Source of the DNA: Stutzerimonas zhaodongensis
GTDB taxonomy: Bacteria > Pseudomonadota > Gammaproteobacteria > Pseudomonadales > Pseudomonadaceae
DNA length: 64,000 nt
NCBI RefSeq assembly: GCF_003696365.1
Contig: NZ_RFFM01000009.1
Span: forward strand, 34,917-98,916
Direction of reading: 5' to 3'
Shown here: in pieces, positions 6,896 to 14,985 of the stretch
Layout: every line of letters starts with the position of its first letter
Position numbering within the stretch: position 1 is the first letter of the stretch
Notes under the pieces: model-generated
The model's database searches: none
What the model saw: only the letters and a program-made list of their open reading frames with translations
What the model was told of the DNA's origin: nothing
Position numbers and translations under genes: made by a program

Positions 6896-8752
6896 GTGAT
6901 CGTTTACGAAGCAACCAAACAGCAGTTCTTGCACGACACCGACAATGACGACATCGAGGACGTGATCCTCGCCCACTTCACCGCTCGCACCGGCAAGCGG
7001 GTCGGGCGTTCGGAGATCGATTCCTGGCGGGGATCGCTCGGCTACATGGCCAAGGTGCTGCGAGATGAGGGGTTGCCTGCCGACACCGGGCTTGCCATCG
7101 AGCTGCACATCCCGCAGTCGTCCAAGCGCATCGACTTTACCTTGACCGGCCGGGACGATGCAGGCGGCAAGAACGCCGTGCTGGTCGAGCTCAAGCAGTG
7201 GAGTACGGCCAAGGTCACGGCCAAGGATGCGATCATTGTCACCGCCCTGGGCAAAGGTCTGAGGGAGACGGTTCATCCCTCTTATCAAGCCTGGTCGTAC
7301 GCCTCGCTGCTGGAGGGTTTCAACGAGGCGGTGTATGACCAGAGCATCTCGGTCAGGCCCTGCGCGTACCTGCACAACTACGTGCGTGACGGCGTCATCG
7401 ACGCGGCCCATTACCAGCCTTACATCGACAAGGCGCCGCTCTTTCTCAAGGGCAAGGATGAGCTAGAGCAGCTACGCGCCTTTATCAAGAAGTACATCAA
7501 GTACGGTGATGACAAGGCGGTGCTGTACGAGCTCGCCAACGGCAAGATCAGGCCGTCCAAGGCACTGGCGGACTCACTTAAAGGGTTGCTGGCCGAGAAG
7601 CCTGAGTTCGTGCTGATCGATGATCAGAAAGAGGTTTACGAGGCGGCCATTGCGGCGGCCAAGGCGGCCTCCTCCGCCCAGTCGCGGGTGGTCATCGTCG
7701 AGGGCGGGCCCGGAACTGGCAAGACGGTGCTGGCCATCAACCTGTTGGTGCATCTCACCTCGTTGGGACTGGTAGGCAAGTACGTGTCCAAGAACGCCGC
7801 GCCGCGCAAGGTCTATGAGACGAAGCTGGTCGGCTCGATCACGCGCACTCGCTTCTCGCACATGTTCACCGGCTCCGGTGCATTCGTTGATGCCGAGCCA
7901 AATGTCTTCGACATGCTCATCGTTGATGAGGCCCACCGACTCAATGAAAAAAGCGGGCTGTACGCCAACCTCGGTGACAACCAGATCAAGGAACTTATCG
8001 GTGCCGCCAAGTGCACGGTTTTCTTCATCGACGAGGACCAGCGCGTCACCCTGAGCGATATTGGTAGCAAGCAAGCGATTCGGGCGTTTGCCGAAGCCAA
8101 GGGTGCAGTGATTGAGGAGTACAACCTGGCCTCACAGTTTCGCTGCAGCGGCTCGGATGGATACCTCGCCTGGCTCGATCATGTGCTCGACATCAGGCTG
8201 ACGGCCAACGAGCGGCTCGATGCGAGCGAGTATGACTTTCAGGTGTTCGATACGCCTGATGCGCTGCATGAAGCGATCGAAGCGCGTAACGGGGAGAACA
8301 AGGCACGGGTGGTGGCAGGCTACTGCTGGCCTTGGCGCAGCAAGAAGGATCCGCTGGCCGATGACATCGTTATTGGTGACTACCGCCGGCAGTGGAACCT
8401 GAGCCAGGACGGGAGCCTGTGGATCATCGCCGATGAATCCATCGAGCAGGTCGGGTGCATACATACCTGCCAGGGGCTTGAGGTCGATTATATCGGCGTG
8501 ATCATCGGGCCCGACCTGATCGTGCGCAACGGTGAGGTCATCACCTCCCCCGATCAACGTGACAAGCAGGACCGCTCGATCCGTGGCTACAAGAAGCTCA
8601 TGAAGACGCATCCGGATCTTGCCAGGCAGGAAACCGATCTGATCATCAAGAACACCTACCGCACGCTCATGACCCGCGGCATGAAGGGGTGCTACCTGTA
8701 TTGCACGGATGCGGAGACGGCTGAGTATTTCAGGGCTGGGTTGGCCAGTTGA
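6896..8752 (+). CDS. Nuclease-helicase fusion, DUF2075 (Schlafen-group-3-like) protein
   Basis: A 618-residue protein starting at a GTG with a good AAGGAAG site. Residues about 60-110 look like a PD-(D/E)xK nuclease fold (Asp80 in KRIDF, then Glu98-x-Lys100 in VELKQW). Residues 240-610 are the DUF2075 P-loop domain: Walker A GGPGTGKT (270-277), Walker B DEAH (344-347), a late SQFRC motif, and the closing TRGMKGCYLYC. DUF2075 is a superfamily 1-like helicase domain shared with Schlafen-related proteins. A nucleic-acid-cutting machine is the sensible inference; its substrate is unknown. It follows the MazG-like gene by 20 bases. A paralogue is at 24646-26442 and a remnant at about 5440. Confidence 0.85.
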   Translation: MIVYEATKQQFLHDTDNDDIEDVILAHFTARTGKRVGRSEIDSWRGSLGYMAKVLRDEGLPADTGLAIELHIPQSSKRIDFTLTGRDDAGGKNAVLVELKQWSTAKVTAKDAIIVTALGKGLRETVHPSYQAWSYASLLEGFNEAVYDQSISVRPCAYLHNYVRDGVIDAAHYQPYIDKAPLFLKGKDELEQLRAFIKKYIKYGDDKAVLYELANGKIRPSKALADSLKGLLAEKPEFVLIDDQKEVYEAAIAAAKAASSAQSRVVIVEGGPGTGKTVLAINLLVHLTSLGLVGKYVSKNAAPRKVYETKLVGSITRTRFSHMFTGSGAFVDAEPNVFDMLIVDEAHRLNEKSGLYANLGDNQIKELIGAAKCTVFFIDEDQRVTLSDIGSKQAIRAFAEAKGAVIEEYNLASQFRCSGSDGYLAWLDHVLDIRLTANERLDASEYDFQVFDTPDALHEAIEARNGENKARVVAGYCWPWRSKKDPLADDIVIGDYRRQWNLSQDGSLWIIADESIEQVGCIHTCQGLEVDYIGVIIGPDLIVRNGEVITSPDQRDKQDRSIRGYKKLMKTHPDLARQETDLIIKNTYRTLMTRGMKGCYLYCTDAETAEYFRAGLAS

Positions 8753-8865
8753 GGCGGGGCGTCGCCCGGCGTTGCCGGGCTGCGCTGGTTAAGCGAGCCG
8801 GAGACCGTCTCGCCCCTTCGGGCTTTCATCCTGCCCTTCCTGCGGTCGGCAGGCGCAATGCTTCG

Positions 8866-9738
8866 CTACACCATTATGCTTAGCGCCACATGCCCCCTGT
8901 TATTTTCATAACAGTTCCAAGCATCATTAGCATAAACATACAGATAGCCAGACTTATCAGGGGTATAGACACAACCATCACCAATCAAAAACGTTTCCGG
9001 CCGTAGTAACCCCTCCTTACTATCTACCCCGCAGCTATTGGCAATTGCGCCAACCAAACTAAACCAGTCGTAATCCTCGTGCCGTTTAGTGAACTTGAAA
9101 TCGGCTTGTGAATTCCTGAAAAGCCTTCCATACCAGCTTTCGACTTTACCGGCAGCGCTTGCTAGGAGATGCGCGACCTCCGCTGCCTGAAATCGACCGT
9201 CAGCTGTTCCAGACGGACCGCAGCTAATCGTTCCGTCCAACCACTCCCCAGAAGCGCTGAACTCATACTGGACGCCAGCTTGTAACCAAACACCAGTTTC
9301 GTTCCATGGAACGCGAGCCGAGACATCTATGATTAAAGGAAGAGGTGAGGAGACACGCCGTCCTTTTCTATAGGGAGATTGAGTAATTGGCGGATCGTCT
9401 CGACGCTTGATTGCAGAAATATGAAACGATGGTTCGTCTTCTTGAATATTTGGAATGCTCCTTGGCTGGGTTGGGAGCAAGCTGAATACCCCATCACAAG
9501 AGTCATGCATCATGTCATGGTAATTCGGGCTGACTTGGTCGACCGCGCTGGTAAACTTCAATCCGTGCGATGAAGCTTCGTCGATCATCCACTTCAACGC
9601 AGCGTCAGCTAAACCACTCTCTCTGTAGCCACCGCCAACATCCGAATGCACACCGGGAAACCAAAGTTGCTTAACATCACTTTTAGGCGGAACTCCGGAC
9701 CAGAGCGTCGGCTGGAATGATGCGCGCTTCTCATCCAT
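8866..9738 (-). CDS. C-terminal half of a DUF2235 (Tle1-like) protein with LecA-like domain
   Basis: The N-terminal 60 residues hold the last part of the DUF2235 alpha/beta-hydrolase (AMDEKRASFQPTLW then LWFPGVHSDVGGGY), known from type VI secretion phospholipases. The usual front half, with the GxSxG nucleophile, is absent. The frame stays open upstream of the first ATG (9738) to a stop near 9783. A neighbouring frame (ATG at 9865, ending near 9770) could be a frameshifted piece. The last about 150 residues resemble the galactose lectin LecA: ANDAWNCYENNRGHVALSI lines up with LecA's calcium-site segment, keeping its Asp and Asn-Asn. I read it as a truncated effector gene, probably inactive as a lipase. 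Confidence 0.6.
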   Translation of the reverse strand: MDEKRASFQPTLWSGVPPKSDVKQLWFPGVHSDVGGGYRESGLADAALKWMIDEASSHGLKFTSAVDQVSPNYHDMMHDSCDGVFSLLPTQPRSIPNIQEDEPSFHISAIKRRDDPPITQSPYRKGRRVSSPLPLIIDVSARVPWNETGVWLQAGVQYEFSASGEWLDGTISCGPSGTADGRFQAAEVAHLLASAAGKVESWYGRLFRNSQADFKFTKRHEDYDWFSLVGAIANSCGVDSKEGLLRPETFLIGDGCVYTPDKSGYLYVYANDAWNCYENNRGHVALSIMV

Positions 9739-9921
9739 GGCCAATGCGTAAAGTTGATGTAGCTCATGCCGGGAACTGTCCTTGTGAGTTGAATGCTAGG
9801 GCGCTGCCTCGACAGGCATCGTACGACCGAGGGCCCGCAGGCGGAAACCACATTGTTTGAGCCATGATGTCAAAGTACTATCAGAACAGCCTCCAGCAAC
9901 CGATTTCAATGGGCATTGTGC

Positions 9922-10398
9922 ATGCACGATACGATCAGAACGGACACACACACTCCCCGCAACTCCCGAAGCGAGAAAAACACATCGCCGTTCTTAGCAA
10001 AGGCTGGCACACCTCGTACAGGTGACGATCAACTGCCTGGGTATTACTCCGAAGAGGAGCAGATGTGGGTGGTCGACACAGCGCAAGGCACACAGCCCAT
10101 CATCAATGAGCATGCGCTGTCGCAACTGCTGACCAAGACGCGGGCGCACGAAGAGGAGGATGACGATTCCTACCTTGCTCTTGAGCTGATGACCAAAACG
10201 TATCTACAGATCGAGAGTGACGATGACACCCAGCCATCGGGCTTCAACAACCTTTTGCAGCTAACGACCAAGACCGCCTCAAATCAAGAAGCTGATGACA
10301 ATCGCTCGGCGTGCCAGCTGCTTGAGCTGGTCACCAAAAGCAAGGTTCAGCAGGAGGCCGATGACGATGGCTTCCAGTCCTTTGGATTTCACTGCTGA
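9922..10398 (+). CDS. Graspetide-like RiPP precursor peptide
   Basis: A 158-residue acidic protein from the ATG at 9922 (a TTG at 9916 is also in frame). Residues 1-65 are a leader with a LPGYYSEEEQMWVVD segment of the kind used for enzyme docking. The rest contains four copies of TK(T/S)xxxxExDD(D/N), at residues 71, 91, 116 and 138, each preceded by a Leu-rich spacer. Thr/Ser/Lys facing Glu/Asp is the layout of graspetide (omega-ester or amide-linked) cores. The ATP-grasp ligase is encoded 28 bases downstream. I infer that side-chain carboxylates are linked to the Thr/Ser or Lys side chains, giving a multi-ring peptide. Neither a leader peptidase nor an exporter gene is adjacent. Confidence 0.82.
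   Translation: MHDTIRTDTHTPRNSRSEKNTSPFLAKAGTPRTGDDQLPGYYSEEEQMWVVDTAQGTQPIINEHALSQLLTKTRAHEEEDDDSYLALELMTKTYLQIESDDDTQPSGFNNLLQLTTKTASNQEADDNRSACQLLELVTKSKVQQEADDDGFQSFGFHC
10132..10368 (+). repeat. Four graspetide core repeats
   Basis: The repeats begin at 10132, 10192, 10267 and 10333 and each spans 36 bases (12 codons). Consensus Thr-Lys-Thr/Ser-x4-Glu-x-Asp-Asp-Asp/Asn. Spacers are 8, 13 and 10 residues and vary in sequence, whereas the Thr, Lys, Glu and first two Asp positions are invariant. That is the expected sign of selection on ring-forming residues. Confidence 0.8.
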
Positions 10399-10426
10399 CC
10401 AGGACGGACTGGGTTAGGGAAAACGC

Positions 10427-11386
10427 ATGCTGTTGTTAGTCACAAATCGCCGCGACATCACGATTGACTATGTGGTGGCCGAGCTCAAGCGCCGGAAGAC
10501 GCCATTCTTTCGCCTGAACACCGAGGATCTGCCATCAGCCCGCTGCACGATGTCTGCGTTTCCCAGAAGCGCGTGGTCGCTGCTCTTCGGAGAGCACGAA
10601 GTCAGCGGTTCGGACGTTAAAGCGGCGTACTTCAGACGTCCTGCCCCACCTGCCAGCAACCTCACGATTACCGATAATGGCGAGCGCGAGTATGCAGAGG
10701 CAGAATGGGGGGCCTTCCTGAAAAGTTTGTATTCGCGCCTGGAAGGCCTATGGCTAAACGCGCCCATGGACATCTTTGCGTCGGAGGACAAACCGAGACA
10801 GTTGATGCTCGCAAGCGAGATCGGCTTCCACGTGCCACAGGTCATGATCACCAACGACATCACAACGGTGCGCAAGGTCATCCAGGAAGGGCCAGCGATC
10901 GGGAAGCCCCTTCGGCAAGCGTTGATCAATGGTGAGCAGGAGCGAGTTATTTTCACGACCCGGCTAGAACGCCTGAATGACAGTGACCTAGACGCCATTG
11001 CAATGGCGCCGTTCATCGTTCAGACCGAGATCAAAAAGCAGTACGACGTCAGGGTAACGGTCGTAGGCAGCCAAGTCTTCGCGACCGCGATCAGGTCACA
11101 AGAGCATGAAGAAACCAAAGTGGATTGGCGTCAGGGGAGCCGGCCTGATCTGAAGCACGAACGCATTGAGCTTCCCCGCGAAGTAGAGGAGCAATGTGCA
11201 GCGCTCATGAAACGCCTCAACTTGCGCTATGGGGCAATCGACTTTATTTGCGACCAACAAGGAAAGTTCTGGTTTCTAGAGATCAATCCGAATGGTCAGT
11301 GGGCCTGGATCGAAAACCTCACCGGGTACCCAATTGCCGCTGCGATCGTAGATCAGCTTGAGGACATCGCACGATGCCAAAGCTAG
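10427..11386 (+). CDS. ATP-grasp graspetide ligase (MvdC/MvdD-like)
   Basis: A 319-residue ATP-grasp enzyme. The N-terminal third (TNRRDITIDYVVAELKRRKTPFFRLNTEDLP) is the pre-ATP-grasp domain typical of MvdC/MvdD and related graspetide ligases. YFRRPAPP, a central IGKPLRQAL and a late FWFLEINPNGQWAWIE follow; the last is the metal/ATP-binding signature of this branch. The family activates Asp/Glu side chains as acyl phosphates and closes esters with Thr/Ser or amides with Lys. The start has an AGGGA site and directly follows the precursor gene. Its end overlaps the next gene by 13 bases, so all are co-translated. Confidence 0.88.
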   Translation: MLLLVTNRRDITIDYVVAELKRRKTPFFRLNTEDLPSARCTMSAFPRSAWSLLFGEHEVSGSDVKAAYFRRPAPPASNLTITDNGEREYAEAEWGAFLKSLYSRLEGLWLNAPMDIFASEDKPRQLMLASEIGFHVPQVMITNDITTVRKVIQEGPAIGKPLRQALINGEQERVIFTTRLERLNDSDLDAIAMAPFIVQTEIKKQYDVRVTVVGSQVFATAIRSQEHEETKVDWRQGSRPDLKHERIELPREVEEQCAALMKRLNLRYGAIDFICDQQGKFWFLEINPNGQWAWIENLTGYPIAAAIVDQLEDIARCQS

Positions 11387-12036
11387 TTCCACAGTGGCTA
11401 TGGCCCCGCTTGATGCCTCTATCGCCGGAAGACGAAGCCCGTCAGAAGAAATGGCTTCAAGGCGAGCAAGAAAAGATCAACCAGGGAGCCTGGCTAGAGA
11501 AGAGCGATGTCGCGCTGGAAGAGGCCCGTAGGCTCTTTGACGCCGAGCATGAACGTCGTCGGGCAGCAGACAGCAAGGCTGGCCTTTACCTCGCCGCTAT
11601 CACCGCGCTAATGCCGATTTTGGCGACCATTGTGCCAGGCCTCTGGGACGAGCAAATCAGCAGGGCATTGAGAGGCACCTTGCTGGGTATCTTCATCTGC
11701 GCGCTGCTCTTTCTAATGCGGGCTGCCTTATGGGCTCTGCAAACCATCACGGCCACCGCTGCTGCCCAATTAGGCGCAGGCGACATCGCTAAAACCTTCA
11801 ACTCGGAGAAGCCCGAAGAGAACCTAGTGAAGCAGTTGCTGAGTGCCGTGGTTTACAACTACCCCGGTACAAACCAGAAAATCAGCTGCATCAAGATGAC
11901 GCACGAGTTCCTGCTGCGTGCCTTCTTCTGCTTCTTGGCATTCCTGGCTGTCCAGGCCGTCTGGCCAGCAACAGTGTGGACGATTGGCCGGCTTCATAAC
12001 GAGATCATCACCCCGCTCATGAGCTGTTTTCCATAG
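11374..12036 (+). CDS. Membrane protein with effector-like helical/TM module
   Basis: A 220-residue protein overlapping the ligase gene by 13 bases. A long charged helix (about 40-68) ends in AEHERRRAADSKAGLYLAA and leads into hydrophobic spans at about 69-90, 95-122 and 178-203. A helix ending with a Lys-Ala pair that runs into membrane spans recalls the membrane effectors of Pycsar-type systems (PycTM) and SLATT proteins, which disrupt membranes on activation. That likeness is from memory of the pattern and is only moderate. It might instead export or sense the modified peptide. It carries no ABC or protease motif. Confidence 0.65.
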   Translation: MPKLVPQWLWPRLMPLSPEDEARQKKWLQGEQEKINQGAWLEKSDVALEEARRLFDAEHERRRAADSKAGLYLAAITALMPILATIVPGLWDEQISRALRGTLLGIFICALLFLMRAALWALQTITATAAAQLGAGDIAKTFNSEKPEENLVKQLLSAVVYNYPGTNQKISCIKMTHEFLLRAFFCFLAFLAVQAVWPATVWTIGRLHNEIITPLMSCFP

Positions 12037-12084
12037 GGCTCACGCCACTACCCAAGGCTTTTAGCCTCGACACAAGGACAGCAA

Positions 12085-13683
12085 ATGATCACGAAGATCA
12101 AGATTCAGGGCTATCGAATCTATGGCGACTTCACGCTGCAGCCAAACAAGAAGCTCAATATCTTGGTTGGTGGAAATGATGCCGGCAAGTCGACCCTGCT
12201 GGAGGCGATCGGCCTCGCTCTGAACGGGCGCATCGGTGGTCGATCCGCACAAGAGGAGCTGCATCCGTATTGGTTCAACAAGGAGCTCGTCGACGAGTTT
12301 CTGAAGCGCTGCGCGTCGGGGGAAAAGCCAGGTCTCCCTGAAATCTTAATCGAGCTGTTCCTGGAAAACCGGCCAGAGCTGCAATTTCTCTGTGGTGCTA
12401 TCAACAGCGACAGAAAGACCAATGCCTGCCCAGGAATTTCCTTTAAGGTCGTTCCCAACCCCGAGTACGAGGAGGAGTTAGCGCAATGGCGTGAGTCACC
12501 TACCGCGCTCATTCCCGTCGAATACTACAAAATCGAGTGGCGGCATTTTGGGGACGAGGCGCTTATTCGGCGCCCACGCCAGATAGCCGTTGCGATGATC
12601 GACTCTCGCACTGTCCGATCGAGCTCAGGAATCGACTATCACCTGCGACAGATCCTGAGCGACCATTTGGAGCCAAACGAAAAGGCCAAAATTGCTCAGC
12701 AATTCCGCTTGGTCAAAGAGTCGATGACTACTGAATCCCTGGGGGAGGTGAATAACCGACTCCGCGAAATTCGGGCGCCTCTCGATAACCAGGTCATGGC
12801 TTTGGCCATGGATCAGAGCTCCCAATCATCCTGGGAAGGATCGGTCGCACCGCATGTGAATGATGTGCCATTCGCGCTGGCAGGTCAGGGGCAACAAGCC
12901 TCCATTAAGATCTCATTGGCCATGCAGCGCCTGTCCGAGCAGACCAGCGTCGTCATGATTGAGGAGCCAGAGAATCACCTTTCTCATACGAGCCTGAAGA
13001 CCTTGCTCTCGCGCATCGACGATGCCGCAGGCGAACGCCAGTTATTCATCTCTACGCACAGCGCCTACGTACTGAATCGGCTCGGCCTGGACTCGCTGCG
13101 TATTTTTTATAAGGGTTGTTCGTCTGAGATCACGGGGCTCAGCCCCGATACGGTCAGTTACTTCCAGAAACTGCCTGGTTACGACACGCTACGCATGGTG
13201 TTGGCTCACAAAATTGTCTTGGTGGAAGGGCCTTCGGACGAGATTCTCTTCGAGCGCTTCTTCCGTGACATGTGTGGGGCGCTGCCGATGCAGTACGGTA
13301 TTGATGTAATGAGCATGCATGGATTGGCACTGAGGCGCTGCCTCGAACTCTGTGCCGCAATTGATCGCCCCGTCGCAATCCTTCGAGACAACGATGGGTG
13401 TGACCCAGTGGTTCTTAGGGAACCCGTGGCCGATCTTCTTCAAGCCGGTCGACGTGAGCTATTCATCGGTGCAAAGGAAGCAGGCCGTACGTTGGAGCCG
13501 CAGCTGATTTCATGCAATAGCGCTGAGACGTTACGCAGGGTGCTTGGCATTACCGAGCAGGCCGATCTTGCTAAGTGGATGACCCGGGAGAAGACAGAGG
13601 GCGCGCTGCGAATAGCGTCATCAACAGAGACCATCGCTGCGCCGCCATACATGGCTGAGGCTACGGCATTCATCCATGGCTAA
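12085..13683 (+). CDS. OLD-family ATP-dependent nuclease (GajA-like)
   Basis: A 532-residue class 2 OLD protein. The ABC-type ATPase has Walker A GGNDAGKST (29-37), a signature-like AGQGQQASIKISLAM (about 265-280), Walker B VVMIEEPENHL (about 288-298) and the STHS switch. A C-terminal TOPRIM nuclease starts at IVLVEGPSDEILF (about residues 376-388) with a later RDNDG acidic pair. This is the architecture of GajA of Gabija anti-phage systems, a nucleotide-sensing DNA nuclease. AAGGACAG precedes the ATG. Its last 8 bases overlap the helicase gene, as in gajAB pairs. It differs from textbook Gabija in sharing an operon with a graspetide module 48 bases upstream. Confidence 0.87.
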   Translation: MITKIKIQGYRIYGDFTLQPNKKLNILVGGNDAGKSTLLEAIGLALNGRIGGRSAQEELHPYWFNKELVDEFLKRCASGEKPGLPEILIELFLENRPELQFLCGAINSDRKTNACPGISFKVVPNPEYEEELAQWRESPTALIPVEYYKIEWRHFGDEALIRRPRQIAVAMIDSRTVRSSSGIDYHLRQILSDHLEPNEKAKIAQQFRLVKESMTTESLGEVNNRLREIRAPLDNQVMALAMDQSSQSSWEGSVAPHVNDVPFALAGQGQQASIKISLAMQRLSEQTSVVMIEEPENHLSHTSLKTLLSRIDDAAGERQLFISTHSAYVLNRLGLDSLRIFYKGCSSEITGLSPDTVSYFQKLPGYDTLRMVLAHKIVLVEGPSDEILFERFFRDMCGALPMQYGIDVMSMHGLALRRCLELCAAIDRPVAILRDNDGCDPVVLREPVADLLQAGRRELFIGAKEAGRTLEPQLISCNSAETLRRVLGITEQADLAKWMTREKTEGALRIASSTETIAAPPYMAEATAFIHG

Positions 13684-14758
13684 TAATTTCCTGACGCTAG
13701 CCGTGGCGGGCGCTCGAAAGACACAAGGGCTAGTAGAGCACTGCAAGGCACTGCCTGCCGATCGTAAGGTCTTGCTCATCACGTTCGCACAGACCAACCA
13801 GATCGAGCTTCGCGAACGAATTAAACAGCATGCCGGCGATCGCCCTGCACTAGAGGTCTCAGGCTGGTTCAGCTTTCTGCTGCGCCACTTCGTCAAACCC
13901 TTCGTGCCTTTTGTTTTCCCCGGAAAGCGTTGTATGGGGTTCAACTTCGATGGTGATCCGGGGAGATACGCCTCTGGGGTGGGGCGCTTCTTCGACTCTG
14001 CGAGCAATGTCTACGCAAGGGAAATTGCCCGCCTATCCCATGAACTGATAGGTAAAAGCGGCGGTGCTTTGATTCATCGTCTTGAGTGTTTGTACGACGA
14101 GATTCTGATCGACGAGGTGCAGGATTTGTCAGGGTACGACTGGAGCATCTTGGAGGCACTATTTGGTACGCGCATAGAGATCCGGCTCGTGGGGGACGCA
14201 CGCCAAGCGGTCTTTTCCACAAACCCACACAGCAGGATGAAGAAGGCTTTTGCCTACTCCAAATCACTTGGTTGGTTCAGAGGGCAGCAGGAGGCAGGTC
14301 GCCTAGAGATCACCTACAGCTCCATCACCTGGAGGTGCTGCCAGGCGATCGCCACATTCTCCGACACTATTTTCGAGCCAACCTGGGAGTTCCCAGAAAC
14401 AACCTCCGAGAATCACGAGGCCACGGCGCATGACGGGGTCTTTCTAGTGAGGAAGGAGCACGTCAGTCAGTACGTCGATACATTCCAACCTCAGTGCCTT
14501 CGCAACAGCATCAGGTCGGGCAGAGAATTCGATCTTGATTACATGAATTTTGGTGTGTCGAAGGGGCGAACCTTCAACCGAGTGCTTATCTATCCCACCA
14601 ACCCTATTGGCAAATTCATCAGCAAGGGTGAGTACCTCGTACCACTGTCGGCAGCTGACTTCTATGTAGCGGTCACACGAGCCCAGCAGAGCGTGGCGAT
14701 TATCCTTGATAAGCCTGGCGCGTCGCCGCTTCCCTATTGGTCACCCTCGGACGCTTGA
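13676..14758 (+). CDS. Short UvrD-like helicase (GajB-like)
   Basis: A 360-residue superfamily 1 helicase, shorter than Gabija GajB (about 490). Seen motifs: a Walker A variant LAVAGARKTQ (8-17) with Arg in place of the usual Gly before Lys-Thr; Walker B LIDEVQDLSG (about 143-152); motif III LVGDARQAVF; motif V VSKGRTFNRVLIY; motif VI DFYVAVTRAQQS. The compact length means the 1B/2B subdomains are reduced. It overlaps the OLD nuclease gene by 8 bases, so the two are coupled. In Gabija the helicase partner joins GajA in a large complex, and the same is inferred here. It is the last gene of the five-gene operon. Confidence 0.83.
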   Translation: MANNFLTLAVAGARKTQGLVEHCKALPADRKVLLITFAQTNQIELRERIKQHAGDRPALEVSGWFSFLLRHFVKPFVPFVFPGKRCMGFNFDGDPGRYASGVGRFFDSASNVYAREIARLSHELIGKSGGALIHRLECLYDEILIDEVQDLSGYDWSILEALFGTRIEIRLVGDARQAVFSTNPHSRMKKAFAYSKSLGWFRGQQEAGRLEITYSSITWRCCQAIATFSDTIFEPTWEFPETTSENHEATAHDGVFLVRKEHVSQYVDTFQPQCLRNSIRSGREFDLDYMNFGVSKGRTFNRVLIYPTNPIGKFISKGEYLVPLSAADFYVAVTRAQQSVAIILDKPGASPLPYWSPSDA

Positions 14759-14829
14759 ACGTAGGCAGCTGCGTTGATCCGAAAGCAGCAGCATCATTGC
14801 CTAAGAGCAGCCTGCTCCGAGCAAGCTAC

Positions 14830-14880
14830 GCAGCCCAAGAGAAAATAGCGCGACTGGCTCTTGGGAGCGCCTGGGGCTGC
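14830..14880 (+). other. Stem-loop downstream of the graspetide/OLD operon
   Basis: CCCAAGAG (14834-14841) pairs perfectly with CTCTTGGG (14858-14865), and an outer GCAGCCC/GGGCTGC pair extends the structure. It lies 70 bases after the helicase stop. There is no U tract, so it may stabilise the 3' end or act with other factors rather than terminate by itself. Confidence 0.35.
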
Positions 14881-14985
14881 TGTGATACGCCCTGCCTAGT
14901 ATCGACCTAGAGTAAAGCGCTGCGACAAGAGACCGACGGTTCGGGGTTTCTTTGCTGATACTCGGCACCGATACAAAACCGCGAT

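Noticed and set aside
8764..8780. Terminator after the DUF2075 gene
   Set aside because: A GCCCGGC/GCCGGGC hairpin exists but no U tract follows; it is too weak to call.
10132..10368. CRISPR-like or tandem DNA repeat
   Set aside because: Similarity is at the protein level only; the DNA units differ and spacers vary in length, and they lie within a reading frame.
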